From NCBI RefSeq assembly GCF_000718775.1, contig NZ_JOCB01000099.1:1-31551 (forward strand): a stretch of 31,551 bases of DNA, given 5' to 3'. The stretch's first letter is position 1. Every line of letters starts with the position of its first letter. Positions 9,460 to 16,518 of the stretch are shown piece after piece. This DNA is from Streptomyces sp. NRRL S-31 (GTDB lineage Bacteria; Actinomycetota; Actinomycetes; Streptomycetales; Streptomycetaceae). Position numbers and translations under genes: made by a program. The notes under the pieces are model-generated. The model was not told the origin of the DNA. It worked only from the letters and a program-made list of their open reading frames with translations, and did not search any database.

Positions 9460-9492
9460 TACTCACAGCAAATTCACGGGGGTTCACACGGC
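9460..9492 (+). promoter_or_regulatory. Candidate PHO box (three GTTCAC-like direct repeats)
   Basis: Three TCAC cores start at 9463, 9474 and 9484 (spacing 11 and 10 bp): ACTCACAGCAA, ATTCACGGGG and GTTCACACGGC. The last is close to the 11-bp GTTCACC-type direct repeat unit of Streptomyces PhoP boxes. It lies about 140 bp before the CDP-ribitol synthase start and about 305 bp after phoD, so the teichoic acid module is the more likely target. The 10-bp second step is a departure from the strict 11-bp period. Confidence 0.35.
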
Positions 9493-9516
9493 CTCCCGCC
9501 AATCACCGGGAGTGCG

Positions 9517-9572
9517 AGGTGAATGACAGGTTGCGCGCACATATGCAGTGCGGGTCACTCACCTTGCACTGC
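9517..9572 (+). promoter_or_regulatory. Two competing stems in leader of the CDP-ribitol synthase gene
   Basis: AGGTGAATGAC (9517-9527) can pair with GTCACTCACCT (9554-9564; 10 of 11 positions). GCAGTGC (9545-9551) can pair with GCACTGC (9566-9572). The second helix would enclose the 3' arm of the first, so the two exclude each other unless a pseudoknot forms. This may be a leader RNA switch or overlapping operator half sites; no known riboswitch class is recognised. Confidence 0.3.
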
Positions 9573-9629
9573 GGTTACCGGAAGTGGGACCATTTCACGG
9601 TTCCCTGTCGCCGCAAGGTAGGTCAGCCT

Positions 9630-11126
9630 GTGTCCCAGCACATAGCCAAGCCCCGAACCACCGCAGTGATCCTGGCCGGTGGCACCGGTCAGCGGGTGGG
9701 TCTGTCGATCCCCAAGCAGCTGCTGAAGATCGCCGGCAAGGCAGTCATCGAGCACACCCTGACCACCTTCGAGAACACCGACTCGATCGACGACGTCATC
9801 GTGCTGATGGCCCCGGGCTACGTGCCGGACGTCGAGAAGATCGTCGCCAAGGCAGGCTTCACCAAAGTGAAGAAGGTCATCGAGGGCGGCTCGACGCGGA
9901 ACGAGACCACCGAGCGCGCCATCTCGGCCCTGGGCGAGGGCCTGGCCGAGGGCGAGGACCTCAACGTCCTCTTCCACGACGCCGTACGCCCGCTGCTCGC
10001 CAAGCGCGTCATCGACGACTGCGTCGCCGCGCTCGACCGTTACCAGGCCGTGGACGTGGCCATCCCGTCCGCGGACACCATCATCGTCACGCGCACCCAC
10101 GGCGAGGACGGCGAGTTCATCACCGAGATCCCGGACCGCTCCCGGCTGCGCCGCGGCCAGACCCCGCAGGCGTTCAAGCTGTCCACGATCCGCCGTGCCT
10201 ACGAGGTGGCCGCCGGCGACCCCAACTTCCAGGCCACGGACGACTGCTCGGTGGTCCTCAAGTACCTGCCGGACGTGCCGATCCACGTCGTCGCGGGCGA
10301 CGAGTACAACATGAAGGTGACCCAGCCGGTCGACGTCTTCATCGCCGACAAGCTGTTCCAGCTGGCCTCCACCGCCGCGCCCGAGCAGAACGGCGAGGAC
10401 GACTACCGCGAGCTGCTCACCGGCAAGACCGTCGTCATCTTCGGCGGCTCCTACGGCATCGGCAAGGACATCGCCGAACTCGCCGAGTCCTACGGCGCGA
10501 ACGTCTACGCGCTGGGCCGCTCCACCACCGGCACCCACGTGGAGAACCCGGAGGAGGTCGACGACGCGCTGTCCAAGGCGTACTCCGCGACCGGCCGGAT
10601 CGACTACGTCGTCAACACCGCGGGCGTGCTGCGCATCGGCAAGCTCGCCGAGACCGACAACGCCACCATCGAGGAGGCGCTGAAGGTCAACTACCTGGCC
10701 CCGGTGCAGATCGCGCGCTCCTCCTACAAGTACCTGGCGGAGTCCAAGGGCCAGCTGCTGCTCTACACCTCCAGCAGCTACACCCGCGGCCGGGCCGAGT
10801 ACTCGCTGTACTCCTCCACCAAGGCCGCCATGGTCAACCTCACCCAGGCGCTGTCCGACGAGTGGGCCGGCGACGGCATCCGCGTCAACTGCATCAACCC
10901 CGAGCGCACCGCGACGCCCATGCGCACCAAGGCATTCGGCCAGGAGCCGGCGGGCTCCCTGCTGTCCTCCGCCGCCGTGGCCCGCACCTCCCTGGACGTG
11001 CTGCTGTCGGAGCTGACCGGGCACGTCATCGACGTCCGCCAGCAGGACCCGACCGCGGGCGCGGCCACCGCCTCCGGCTTCGAGCAGGCGCTGGCCGCCG
11101 TGTTGGACCGTCAGGACGGCGTGTAA
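9630..11126 (+). CDS. Bifunctional CDP-ribitol synthase (IspD/TarI-type cytidylyltransferase fused to SDR reductase)
   Basis: 498 residues in two domains. The N-terminal nucleotidyltransferase (about 8-240) has AGGTGQRVGLSIPKQ (16-30), the CTP-binding glycine-rich loop of IspD/TarI. The C-terminal short-chain dehydrogenase (about 263-490) has the Rossmann motif GGSYGIG (272-278), NTAG and a YSSTK catalytic motif (Y394, K398). This order matches Haemophilus Bcs1/Acs1, which reduces ribulose 5-phosphate to ribitol 5-phosphate and activates it with CTP. It should therefore make CDP-ribitol for the polymerase encoded next. Fusion to an SDR and the teichoic context argue against a plain MEP-pathway IspD. 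The GTG at 9630 is preceded by AAGGTAGG (9615-9622). Ribitol as substrate is inferred from family and context. Confidence 0.85.
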   Translation: MSQHIAKPRTTAVILAGGTGQRVGLSIPKQLLKIAGKAVIEHTLTTFENTDSIDDVIVLMAPGYVPDVEKIVAKAGFTKVKKVIEGGSTRNETTERAISALGEGLAEGEDLNVLFHDAVRPLLAKRVIDDCVAALDRYQAVDVAIPSADTIIVTRTHGEDGEFITEIPDRSRLRRGQTPQAFKLSTIRRAYEVAAGDPNFQATDDCSVVLKYLPDVPIHVVAGDEYNMKVTQPVDVFIADKLFQLASTAAPEQNGEDDYRELLTGKTVVIFGGSYGIGKDIAELAESYGANVYALGRSTTGTHVENPEEVDDALSKAYSATGRIDYVVNTAGVLRIGKLAETDNATIEEALKVNYLAPVQIARSSYKYLAESKGQLLLYTSSSYTRGRAEYSLYSSTKAAMVNLTQALSDEWAGDGIRVNCINPERTATPMRTKAFGQEPAGSLLSSAAVARTSLDVLLSELTGHVIDVRQQDPTAGAATASGFEQALAAVLDRQDGV

Positions 11127-11155
11127 TAATCAGATCCAATTAGGTTTTGGGAATT

Positions 11156-11214
11156 CAGGCCTCTGTGGGTACTCGTTCAATGAGTATTCGTAGGGGCCTG
11201 TATCCGTACCCCAC
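11156..11214 (+). promoter_or_regulatory. AT-richer spacer with hairpin and alternative pairing before the polymerase gene
   Basis: CAGGCCTCT (11156-11164) pairs with AGGGGCCTG (11192-11200; one wobble), and inside it TACTC (11170-11174) pairs with GAGTA (11182-11186). Alternatively GTGGGTAC (from 11165) can pair with GTACCCCAC (from 11206), allowing one bulged C. A candidate promoter TTGGGA (11147-11152), 17 bp, TACTCG (11170-11175) overlaps. It could be a terminator, an attenuator or an operator between the synthase and polymerase genes. Confidence 0.35.
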
Positions 11215-11283
11215 TCGAATGACCGGCCTCTCCTGGCATTTCTGAACAAAACCGGCACTCCCCCCTCCCAGAGCAGGTTCTTC

Positions 11284-13404
11284 GTGATATCCACCGCTAT
11301 TCGCGTCGCCCGGGTGGGCAGCGCGGCCGAGCTGGCCGCGGCGGCCCTCGTGATGCTGGGCTTCCCGGCGCTCATGCTGGCCGCGCTCGTCCCGAGCGTT
11401 CCCGCCTTCGCGGCCCTGGCCGCCGTGACGTACCTGGCGGACCACTATCTGCACCGCAAGGGCAGCTACCTGATCAACCGCCTGAGCAAGGTCCGGGCGG
11501 GTCTGTCGATCCGCTTCCTGATCCGGCAGCTGCTGCTGGTCCTGCTCCTGGCCCGCCTGTCCCTCTCGGACGACCTGATCTTCTACGGCGCGGTCGCCTG
11601 CTTCATCGCCTTCTACGGTCTCCAGGCCCCGCACGGCGCCCTGGTCACCCTGATCCGCAACCGCCGCCGGATGCCGGTCGCCACCCGCAACATCGACCTG
11701 AAGTCCCGCATCCGCATCCCGGACGCCCCGCCGCGCCGGCTGCTGCACCGCTCCGCGGAGAAGATGCTCCACCTCGACCTGTTCGCGGTCGTCGGCATCC
11801 TCGTCTCCGCACAGCTGGAGTCGGCCGCGTTCGGCTTCTTCGGCATCGGCCTGACCGTCGGCCTGGGCGTCGGCTACGTGCTGCGCCTGCTGCCGTACGT
11901 CCGCAGCGCCAAGACCCCGCCGCGGGCCGAGACCGTCCTCGCCGCCGTCGACGACTGGCTGGCCGGCTACAAGCCGCAGACGGTGCTGTACTTCTCCGGC
12001 TCCAAGGACTCGGCGTACCAGGTCAACATGTGGCTGGAGACGATGGAGCAGCTGGACACCCGGCCGCTGATCATCCTCCGCGAGCGCGTCATCCTGAACA
12101 ACCTCGCGCCCACCACGGTCCCCGTCATCTGCGTGCCCGGAGGGGTGCACCTGATGAACCTGGACCTGTCCACCGTCCGCGTCGCCCTCTACGCCGCCAA
12201 CGTCGGCAAGAACATCCACCTGCTGCGCGTGCCCACCATGAAGCACGTCTTCATCGGCCACGGCGACAGCGACAAGCTCGCCAGCGTCAACCCGTACAGC
12301 AAGGTGTACGACGAGGTGTGGAGCGCCGGCCGGGCCGGCCGCGACCGCTACGCCCTCGCCGATGTCGGCGTCCGCGACGACGACATCGTCGAGGTCGGCC
12401 GCCCGCAGCTGGCGCCCATCCAGAGCTGGCAGGGAGTGCCCGAGGGCCGTATCCCCACGGTGCTGTACGCCCCGACCTGGGAGGGCTGGGACGGCAACCC
12501 GGGCAACACCTCGATCGTGCTCGCCGGCGAGAACATCGTGCAGCGGCTGGTCACGGCCGACCCGCCGGTCCGTGTCCTGTACAAGCCGCACCCGTTCACC
12601 GGCACCGTGAGCAAGGACGCCAAGGCCGCCCACCAGCGCATCGCCGCCCTGGTCGAGAAGACCGCAGCCGAGCGCGCCGCCGACTCCCGCTTCACCGCCG
12701 ACAGCGCCGCCATGGACCGGGCCAAGGCCGAGCTGGCCGGCATCGAGGCCCGGCTCGACGAGCTGTCGGGTGCGGGCGGCACCAAGGGCGACGAGGCCGA
12801 GGCCACCCGCGACGGCGTCGTGGACGTGCGCCGGCACGAGGAGATCGCCCGGCTGCGCGCCGAGTGGAACGACGCCTACTGGCGCTCCTTCCCGTCGTAC
12901 GAGCACCGCGTCATCACGGGCGCCCAGCCGCGCCTGTACGACTGCTTCAACGTCTCCGACGCGATGGTCTCCGACATCTCCTCCGTGGTCTCGGACTTCA
13001 TCGCGAGCGGCAAGCCCTACGCCGTCACCGACTCCGGCGAGCTGGGCGTCGAGGAGTTCAAGCAGCAGAACACGGCCGTGCGCGCCGCGGTGATCCTGTC
13101 CAACAGCGCGGTCGAGCTGGGCGATCTGCTGGACGCCGTCCGCGACCCGTCGGGCGACCCGCTGGCGGACGCGCGCACGGAGCTGAAGCAGTACCTGCTC
13201 GGCCCGGCCGAGCCGACGTCGATCGACCAGTTCAACGCCGCGGTCGCCGACCTGGCGGCGAAGGCCGAGGCCCGCAACGTCGGGCAGCAGTCCCGGCTGG
13301 GCGCGGCCAACGCCGACCCCGCCGAGACGGCCGAGCTGACCAACGCGGTGCCGGGCCAGCGTGCCGCGTCGGCCGGCGAGACGGACGGCGTGAGCGCGGG
13401 CTGA
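11284..13404 (+). CDS. TagF/TarL-type CDP-glycerol/ribitol polyol-phosphate polymerase with membrane N terminus
   Basis: 706 residues. The first ~210 hold hydrophobic segments (about 13-50, 85-115, 160-205), predicting a multi-pass membrane anchor. The C-terminal GT-B glycerophosphotransferase domain shows HGDSDK (326-331), the signature His-Gly-Asp block of the family, and a second site motif around D559-D571 (MVSDISSVVSDF). A Lys/Ala/Glu-rich helical segment (about 440-535) is inserted between the two halves of the catalytic domain. The family transfers polyol phosphates from CDP-glycerol or CDP-ribitol to a growing teichoic acid chain. The CDP-ribitol synthase gene 157 bp upstream points to poly(ribitol phosphate). 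The GTG at 11284 has only a weak CAGG upstream, so the start is less certain. Confidence 0.82.
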   Translation: MISTAIRVARVGSAAELAAAALVMLGFPALMLAALVPSVPAFAALAAVTYLADHYLHRKGSYLINRLSKVRAGLSIRFLIRQLLLVLLLARLSLSDDLIFYGAVACFIAFYGLQAPHGALVTLIRNRRRMPVATRNIDLKSRIRIPDAPPRRLLHRSAEKMLHLDLFAVVGILVSAQLESAAFGFFGIGLTVGLGVGYVLRLLPYVRSAKTPPRAETVLAAVDDWLAGYKPQTVLYFSGSKDSAYQVNMWLETMEQLDTRPLIILRERVILNNLAPTTVPVICVPGGVHLMNLDLSTVRVALYAANVGKNIHLLRVPTMKHVFIGHGDSDKLASVNPYSKVYDEVWSAGRAGRDRYALADVGVRDDDIVEVGRPQLAPIQSWQGVPEGRIPTVLYAPTWEGWDGNPGNTSIVLAGENIVQRLVTADPPVRVLYKPHPFTGTVSKDAKAAHQRIAALVEKTAAERAADSRFTADSAAMDRAKAELAGIEARLDELSGAGGTKGDEAEATRDGVVDVRRHEEIARLRAEWNDAYWRSFPSYEHRVITGAQPRLYDCFNVSDAMVSDISSVVSDFIASGKPYAVTDSGELGVEEFKQQNTAVRAAVILSNSAVELGDLLDAVRDPSGDPLADARTELKQYLLGPAEPTSIDQFNAAVADLAAKAEARNVGQQSRLGAANADPAETAELTNAVPGQRAASAGETDGVSAG

Positions 13405-13424
13405 CCCGCCCCGACGCGATCACC

Positions 13425-13456
13425 AGGGCCCCCGAGGAGCACTCCTCGGGGGCCCT
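13425..13456 (+). terminator. Terminator of the polymerase gene
   Basis: AGGGCCCCCGAGGA (13425-13438) pairs perfectly with TCCTCGGGGGCCCT (13443-13456) around a GCAC loop, 20 bp after the stop codon. It separates the polymerase gene from the glycosyltransferase gene. Confidence 0.85.
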
Positions 13457-13492
13457 CGTCGTGCCGCGCCCGCCGTCAATCCCGGTAAGCTG

Positions 13493-13508
13493 TGTGACAT
13501 GCATCACT
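13493..13508 (+). promoter_or_regulatory. Crp-like operator upstream of the glycosyltransferase gene
   Basis: TGTGACATGCATCACT matches the Crp consensus TGTGA-N6-TCACA at all but the last base. It lies about 100 bp before the start at 13606. Streptomyces encode a Crp protein with a similar binding preference. A possible promoter TTGCGA (13558-13563), 17 bp, AAATAT (13581-13586) lies downstream. Confidence 0.45.
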
Positions 13509-13605
13509 CCGCACCCCCGGCGAGGCAACCGCTTCCCCCAGGTACTCGTCTAACAGCTTGCGATTGAGGTGATACGGGGGAAATATTCCGTGACTAGGGG
13601 GAGAA

Positions 13606-14832
13606 GTGACCGTCGTGACGCAGCCTGATGTGAGCGTGATCATCGGGGCGTACGAAGCGATGCCGTACCTGGTCGAGTGCCTGGCATCCGTCGAGGCACA
13701 GACCATCGGGCCGGCGCGCATGGAGGTCATCGCGGTCGACGACGGCTCGACGGACGGCACCGGTGAGTGCCTGGAGGAGTTCGCCGCCCGCGTCTCCCTG
13801 CCCGTCACCGTCATCCGCCAGGAGAACTCCGGCGGCCCCAGCGGCCCCCGCAACGTCGGCCTGGACAAGGCGGCGGGGCGCTACGTCTTCTTCCTCGACG
13901 CCGACGACCGGCTCGGCCCCGAGGCCCTGGAACGCATGGTCGCCATGGCCGACAAGAACGGCACGGACGTCGTCCTCGGCCGGGTCGAGGGCGTCAACCG
14001 CTCCGCGCCGAAGTCCATGTGGGGCAAGACGCTCGACCGGGCCGACGTCTACACCTCCAACATCAAGTTCACGCTCAGCGCCCAGAAGCTGTTCCGCCGC
14101 TCCATGCTGGAGCAGCACGGCATGCGGTTCGACGAGTCGCTGTTCACCGGCGAGGACGCCCTGTTCACGCTGGAGGCGTACCTGCGCGCGAGCGGTGTCT
14201 CCGTGGTCGCCGACTACACCTGCTACTACCTGGTCGGCCGCGACGACGGCAAGCAGGTCACCAAGAGCGGCAGCTACACCCTGCGCTTCGACTCGGCGCG
14301 CGCCCTGATGAAGCTGATCGCCGACATGGTCCCGGCCGGCGACAAGCGCGACCTCCTCATGGTCCGGCCGTTCCTGGTGACGCTGCTGCCGCAGTTCGGA
14401 CCCAAGTTCCTCACCGACAGCGAAGAGGTCCGCCGGCACAAGTTCGAGCTGGCCAAGCCGCTGATGGACACCTACTGGACGCCCGGTGTGGCCCGGCGCC
14501 TGAAGGTGCACGAGCGACTGCGGCTGCACCTGGTCGCCGTGGAGCGCGCCGATCTGCTGCTGGACGTCGTGAAGTTCGTCAAGGCCAAGAAGCAGGCCGC
14601 CGCCGTGCTGGAGAAGCGGGGGACGCGGCTGTACCTCATCTACCCGCACTTCCGTTCCCGCAAGGCCCGCATCCCCGACGAGATCTACCTCGCCGACGCC
14701 CGTGAGGCCCGTGCCTTCCTGGGCTACCGAGAGGCCGCCGCCAACTCCTTCGCGCGCCGTGCGGTGCGCAAGGTGAAGCGGAAGGTGCGGCGGATGCTGC
14801 CGGGCAAGGGATTCGGCGCGGCGGCCGCCTGA
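13606..14832 (+). CDS. Family 2 glycosyltransferase, TarS/TarP-like
   Basis: 408 residues. The GT-A domain begins VSVIIGAYEAMPYL, with VDDGSTDGTG, NSGGPSGPRN (74-83), the metal-binding FLDADDR (D98-D101), TLSAQKLFRR and GEDALFT (182-188). The NSGGPxxPRN block, GVN...SM segment and acceptor-site EDxLFT order recall the Staphylococcus enzymes TarS and TarP, which add N-acetylglucosamine to ribitol in wall teichoic acid. The C-terminal part (about 255-408) is basic at its end (RRAVRKVKRKVRR), suggesting membrane or polymer contact; no TM segment is seen. Context with CDP-ribitol synthase and polymerase supports polymer decoration. Two GTG starts are possible, 13606 and 13615; the AGGGGGAG at 13596-13603 lies very close to the first. 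Confidence 0.8.
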   Translation: MTVVTQPDVSVIIGAYEAMPYLVECLASVEAQTIGPARMEVIAVDDGSTDGTGECLEEFAARVSLPVTVIRQENSGGPSGPRNVGLDKAAGRYVFFLDADDRLGPEALERMVAMADKNGTDVVLGRVEGVNRSAPKSMWGKTLDRADVYTSNIKFTLSAQKLFRRSMLEQHGMRFDESLFTGEDALFTLEAYLRASGVSVVADYTCYYLVGRDDGKQVTKSGSYTLRFDSARALMKLIADMVPAGDKRDLLMVRPFLVTLLPQFGPKFLTDSEEVRRHKFELAKPLMDTYWTPGVARRLKVHERLRLHLVAVERADLLLDVVKFVKAKKQAAAVLEKRGTRLYLIYPHFRSRKARIPDEIYLADAREARAFLGYREAAANSFARRAVRKVKRKVRRMLPGKGFGAAAA

Positions 14833-14856
14833 GCGGCCGGGCCGGTGACGCGGTGA

Positions 14857-14886
14857 GGGCCCCTGGGGCGGTACGCCCGGAGGCCC
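14857..14886 (+). terminator. Bidirectional terminator between convergent genes
   Basis: GGGCC (14857-14861) pairs with GGCCC (14882-14886), enclosing GGGCG (14866-14870) paired with CGCCC (14874-14878). It lies between the convergent glycosyltransferase and pyruvyl transferase genes and can serve both strands. Confidence 0.55.
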
Positions 14887-14902
14887 CGTGCGTCGGCGGC
14901 GG

Positions 14903-16306
14903 CTACTTACCCGACTGCAACGCGCGCCGCAGGGGCCGGCCCACCACGCGCCGGGCGCGCCGGTAGACGGACGAGCCGGGGGCCGGGACCGCCGCCGCGG
15001 CCTTCTGGGCCTTCTGCGCCTTGGTCAGCTCCCGCCGCAACCGGGCGTTGTCCTGGCTCAGTTCGGTCACCTGCGTGTGCAGCCAGCCGAACCGGCTGCT
15101 CAGCGAGGCGGGGTCGGTGTCGTTCCACGGCCGGATGCCCGGCGGGAAGGCCAGTGACCGCATCCTCTCGTCGAAGGCCGCGCCGCCGTCGCCGTGCGTG
15201 AAGGTGTTCTGGAGCCCGTTCTTGTCCAGGAACCCGACGAACCGGTCGAAGCGTTCCGCGTGGTTCCCGACCAGCCCGTTCGTGTCCAGCCGCTCGTACA
15301 GCCGGACCGGATCGGCCGCCTCGGGATTCCTCGTCACCTCGTCCAGCCGCCGGTACGGGATCTCGAAGTACCGGCACAGCTCCAGCGTGCGCGAGTCGCC
15401 GCACAGCACCGTCGCCGGCGTCCCCGCGAGCAGCGCCGCGATGTTGCCGTGGATGCGGGAGCCGAACGAGAAGTCGTAGGACCGCAGGTCGTCGATCCAG
15501 GTCACCGGGTCGACGTACACCCGCACCTTGCCCTCCCGGTACATCGGGTGGTCCGGGTGCGTCGGGATCGCCGTCACGCGGGCGTTCGGGTCGGTGAGGT
15601 CCCGCCAGTGCAGCTGCCGCGCGTCGCTGATGTTCTGCCCGATGAAGCACAGGTTCGGGTGGCGGGCGTGGGCGCGGGAGATGACCCGGTCCAGGCCCTG
15701 CTTCTGCACCGCGCTGTGCGAGCCGTTCACCGCGATCCGCGACTCCGCGGTCAGCTCGGGCACCCGCTTGCGCACGTCCAGTTCGCGGCCGTACAGGAAC
15801 AGCGACGGGCAGCCGATGACCTCCACGTCGTTGAAGCCCATGTCCCGCAGGTACCGCTCGGTGAACTCGCCGCGCACCCCGATCGAGGCGCTGCGCTCCA
15901 GCACCGCGGCGCAGAAGTCGCGCACGGTCTGCTCCATCGGCTTCAGCCGCGCCGGGTCGTAGCCCAGCCCGGTCTGCGCGCCGACACCCAGCACCACGAC
16001 GGGGATGCGCAGCCGGCTGATCAACCGGGTCAGCCGCTTGAGCCCGCCCTCGAACGAGGGCCGGAAGGCGTTGGCGAGTGGCACGACGAAGGCGTCGTAC
16101 TCCTCGTTGATCCGGGCGGCGGCCGAGACGTCCGTGGCGATGCCGTTGGAGAACACCTCGCTCTGCGGGGTCTCCAGTATCTTGTGCGCGGCGTCGCTGA
16201 AGATCAGGTTGCCGGAGTTGGTGGCGATGACGTCCCGCTGGAGAGCCTCCTCGACGGACAGGACGTCGTACGGGCTCTTGCCCGAACGCAGCAGGATGCG
16301 CTTCAC
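14903..16306 (-). CDS. Polysaccharide pyruvyl transferase family protein
   Basis: 467 residues from the chosen GTG. Family members (CsaB, WcaK, AmsJ type) move pyruvate from phosphoenolpyruvate onto sugars to form ketals on wall or exopolysaccharides. Seen here are the starting KRILLRSGKSPYDVLS segment, VVLGVGAQTGLG, IGVRGEFTERYL, VIGCPSLF and the C-terminal FGSRIHGNIAALLAGTP block, which is characteristic of the fold. The last ~75 residues contain a predicted coiled coil (TELSQDNARLRRELTKAQKA) and a basic tail. It is convergent to the TarS-like gene and probably modifies the same polymer. GTG 16306 is chosen because homologues start near MKRILLR; in-frame GTG and TTG codons lie upstream (up to 16336), and none has a clear ribosome site. 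Confidence 0.85.
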   Translation of the reverse strand: MKRILLRSGKSPYDVLSVEEALQRDVIATNSGNLIFSDAAHKILETPQSEVFSNGIATDVSAAARINEEYDAFVVPLANAFRPSFEGGLKRLTRLISRLRIPVVVLGVGAQTGLGYDPARLKPMEQTVRDFCAAVLERSASIGVRGEFTERYLRDMGFNDVEVIGCPSLFLYGRELDVRKRVPELTAESRIAVNGSHSAVQKQGLDRVISRAHARHPNLCFIGQNISDARQLHWRDLTDPNARVTAIPTHPDHPMYREGKVRVYVDPVTWIDDLRSYDFSFGSRIHGNIAALLAGTPATVLCGDSRTLELCRYFEIPYRRLDEVTRNPEAADPVRLYERLDTNGLVGNHAERFDRFVGFLDKNGLQNTFTHGDGGAAFDERMRSLAFPPGIRPWNDTDPASLSSRFGWLHTQVTELSQDNARLRRELTKAQKAQKAAAAVPAPGSSVYRRARRVVGRPLRRALQSGK

Positions 16307-16351
16307 AGGGCGAACAGTAGATGGCACAAAGTTCAACTTATGTTGCCGGAG

Positions 16352-16380
16352 GTTTTAATTTCTACAGGCAACCAACACAA
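16352..16380 (-). promoter_or_regulatory. Candidate promoter of the pyruvyl transferase gene
   Basis: On the minus strand TTGTGT (16375-16380) and TAAAAC (16352-16357) are spaced by 17 bp in an unusually AT-rich spot between divergent genes. It predicts a transcript starting near 16345, about 40 nt before the chosen start. A GTTGCC/GGCAAC inverted repeat (16342-16347 with 16367-16372) overlaps the promoter. Confidence 0.45.
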
Positions 16381-16518
16381 CCTTTTTGCCGTATGCGAAT
16401 CCGTGAGCGAATCGTCACGCCCCGGTGTCCGGGAGCTGGACCGGCGCGCACCACCCGATCCGCTTCGCGTAGATTGCCGGACAGGCAGCCGACAGCGCGC
16501 GAGGGGACGGAACGCACC

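Noticed and set aside
6773..9502. Long minus-strand open frame opposite phoD
   Set aside because: It is antisense to PhoD with its full motif set and has no recognisable protein family.
9240..9629. Upstream extension of the CDP-ribitol synthase reading frame
   Set aside because: The extension crosses a hairpin and the candidate PHO box and looks non-coding, whereas GTG 9630 has a ribosome site and gives the normal family N terminus.
9630..11126. Reading the cytidylyltransferase as IspD of the MEP isoprenoid pathway
   Set aside because: It is fused to an SDR domain and followed by a teichoic acid polymerase gene; Bcs1-type CDP-ribitol synthesis explains both.
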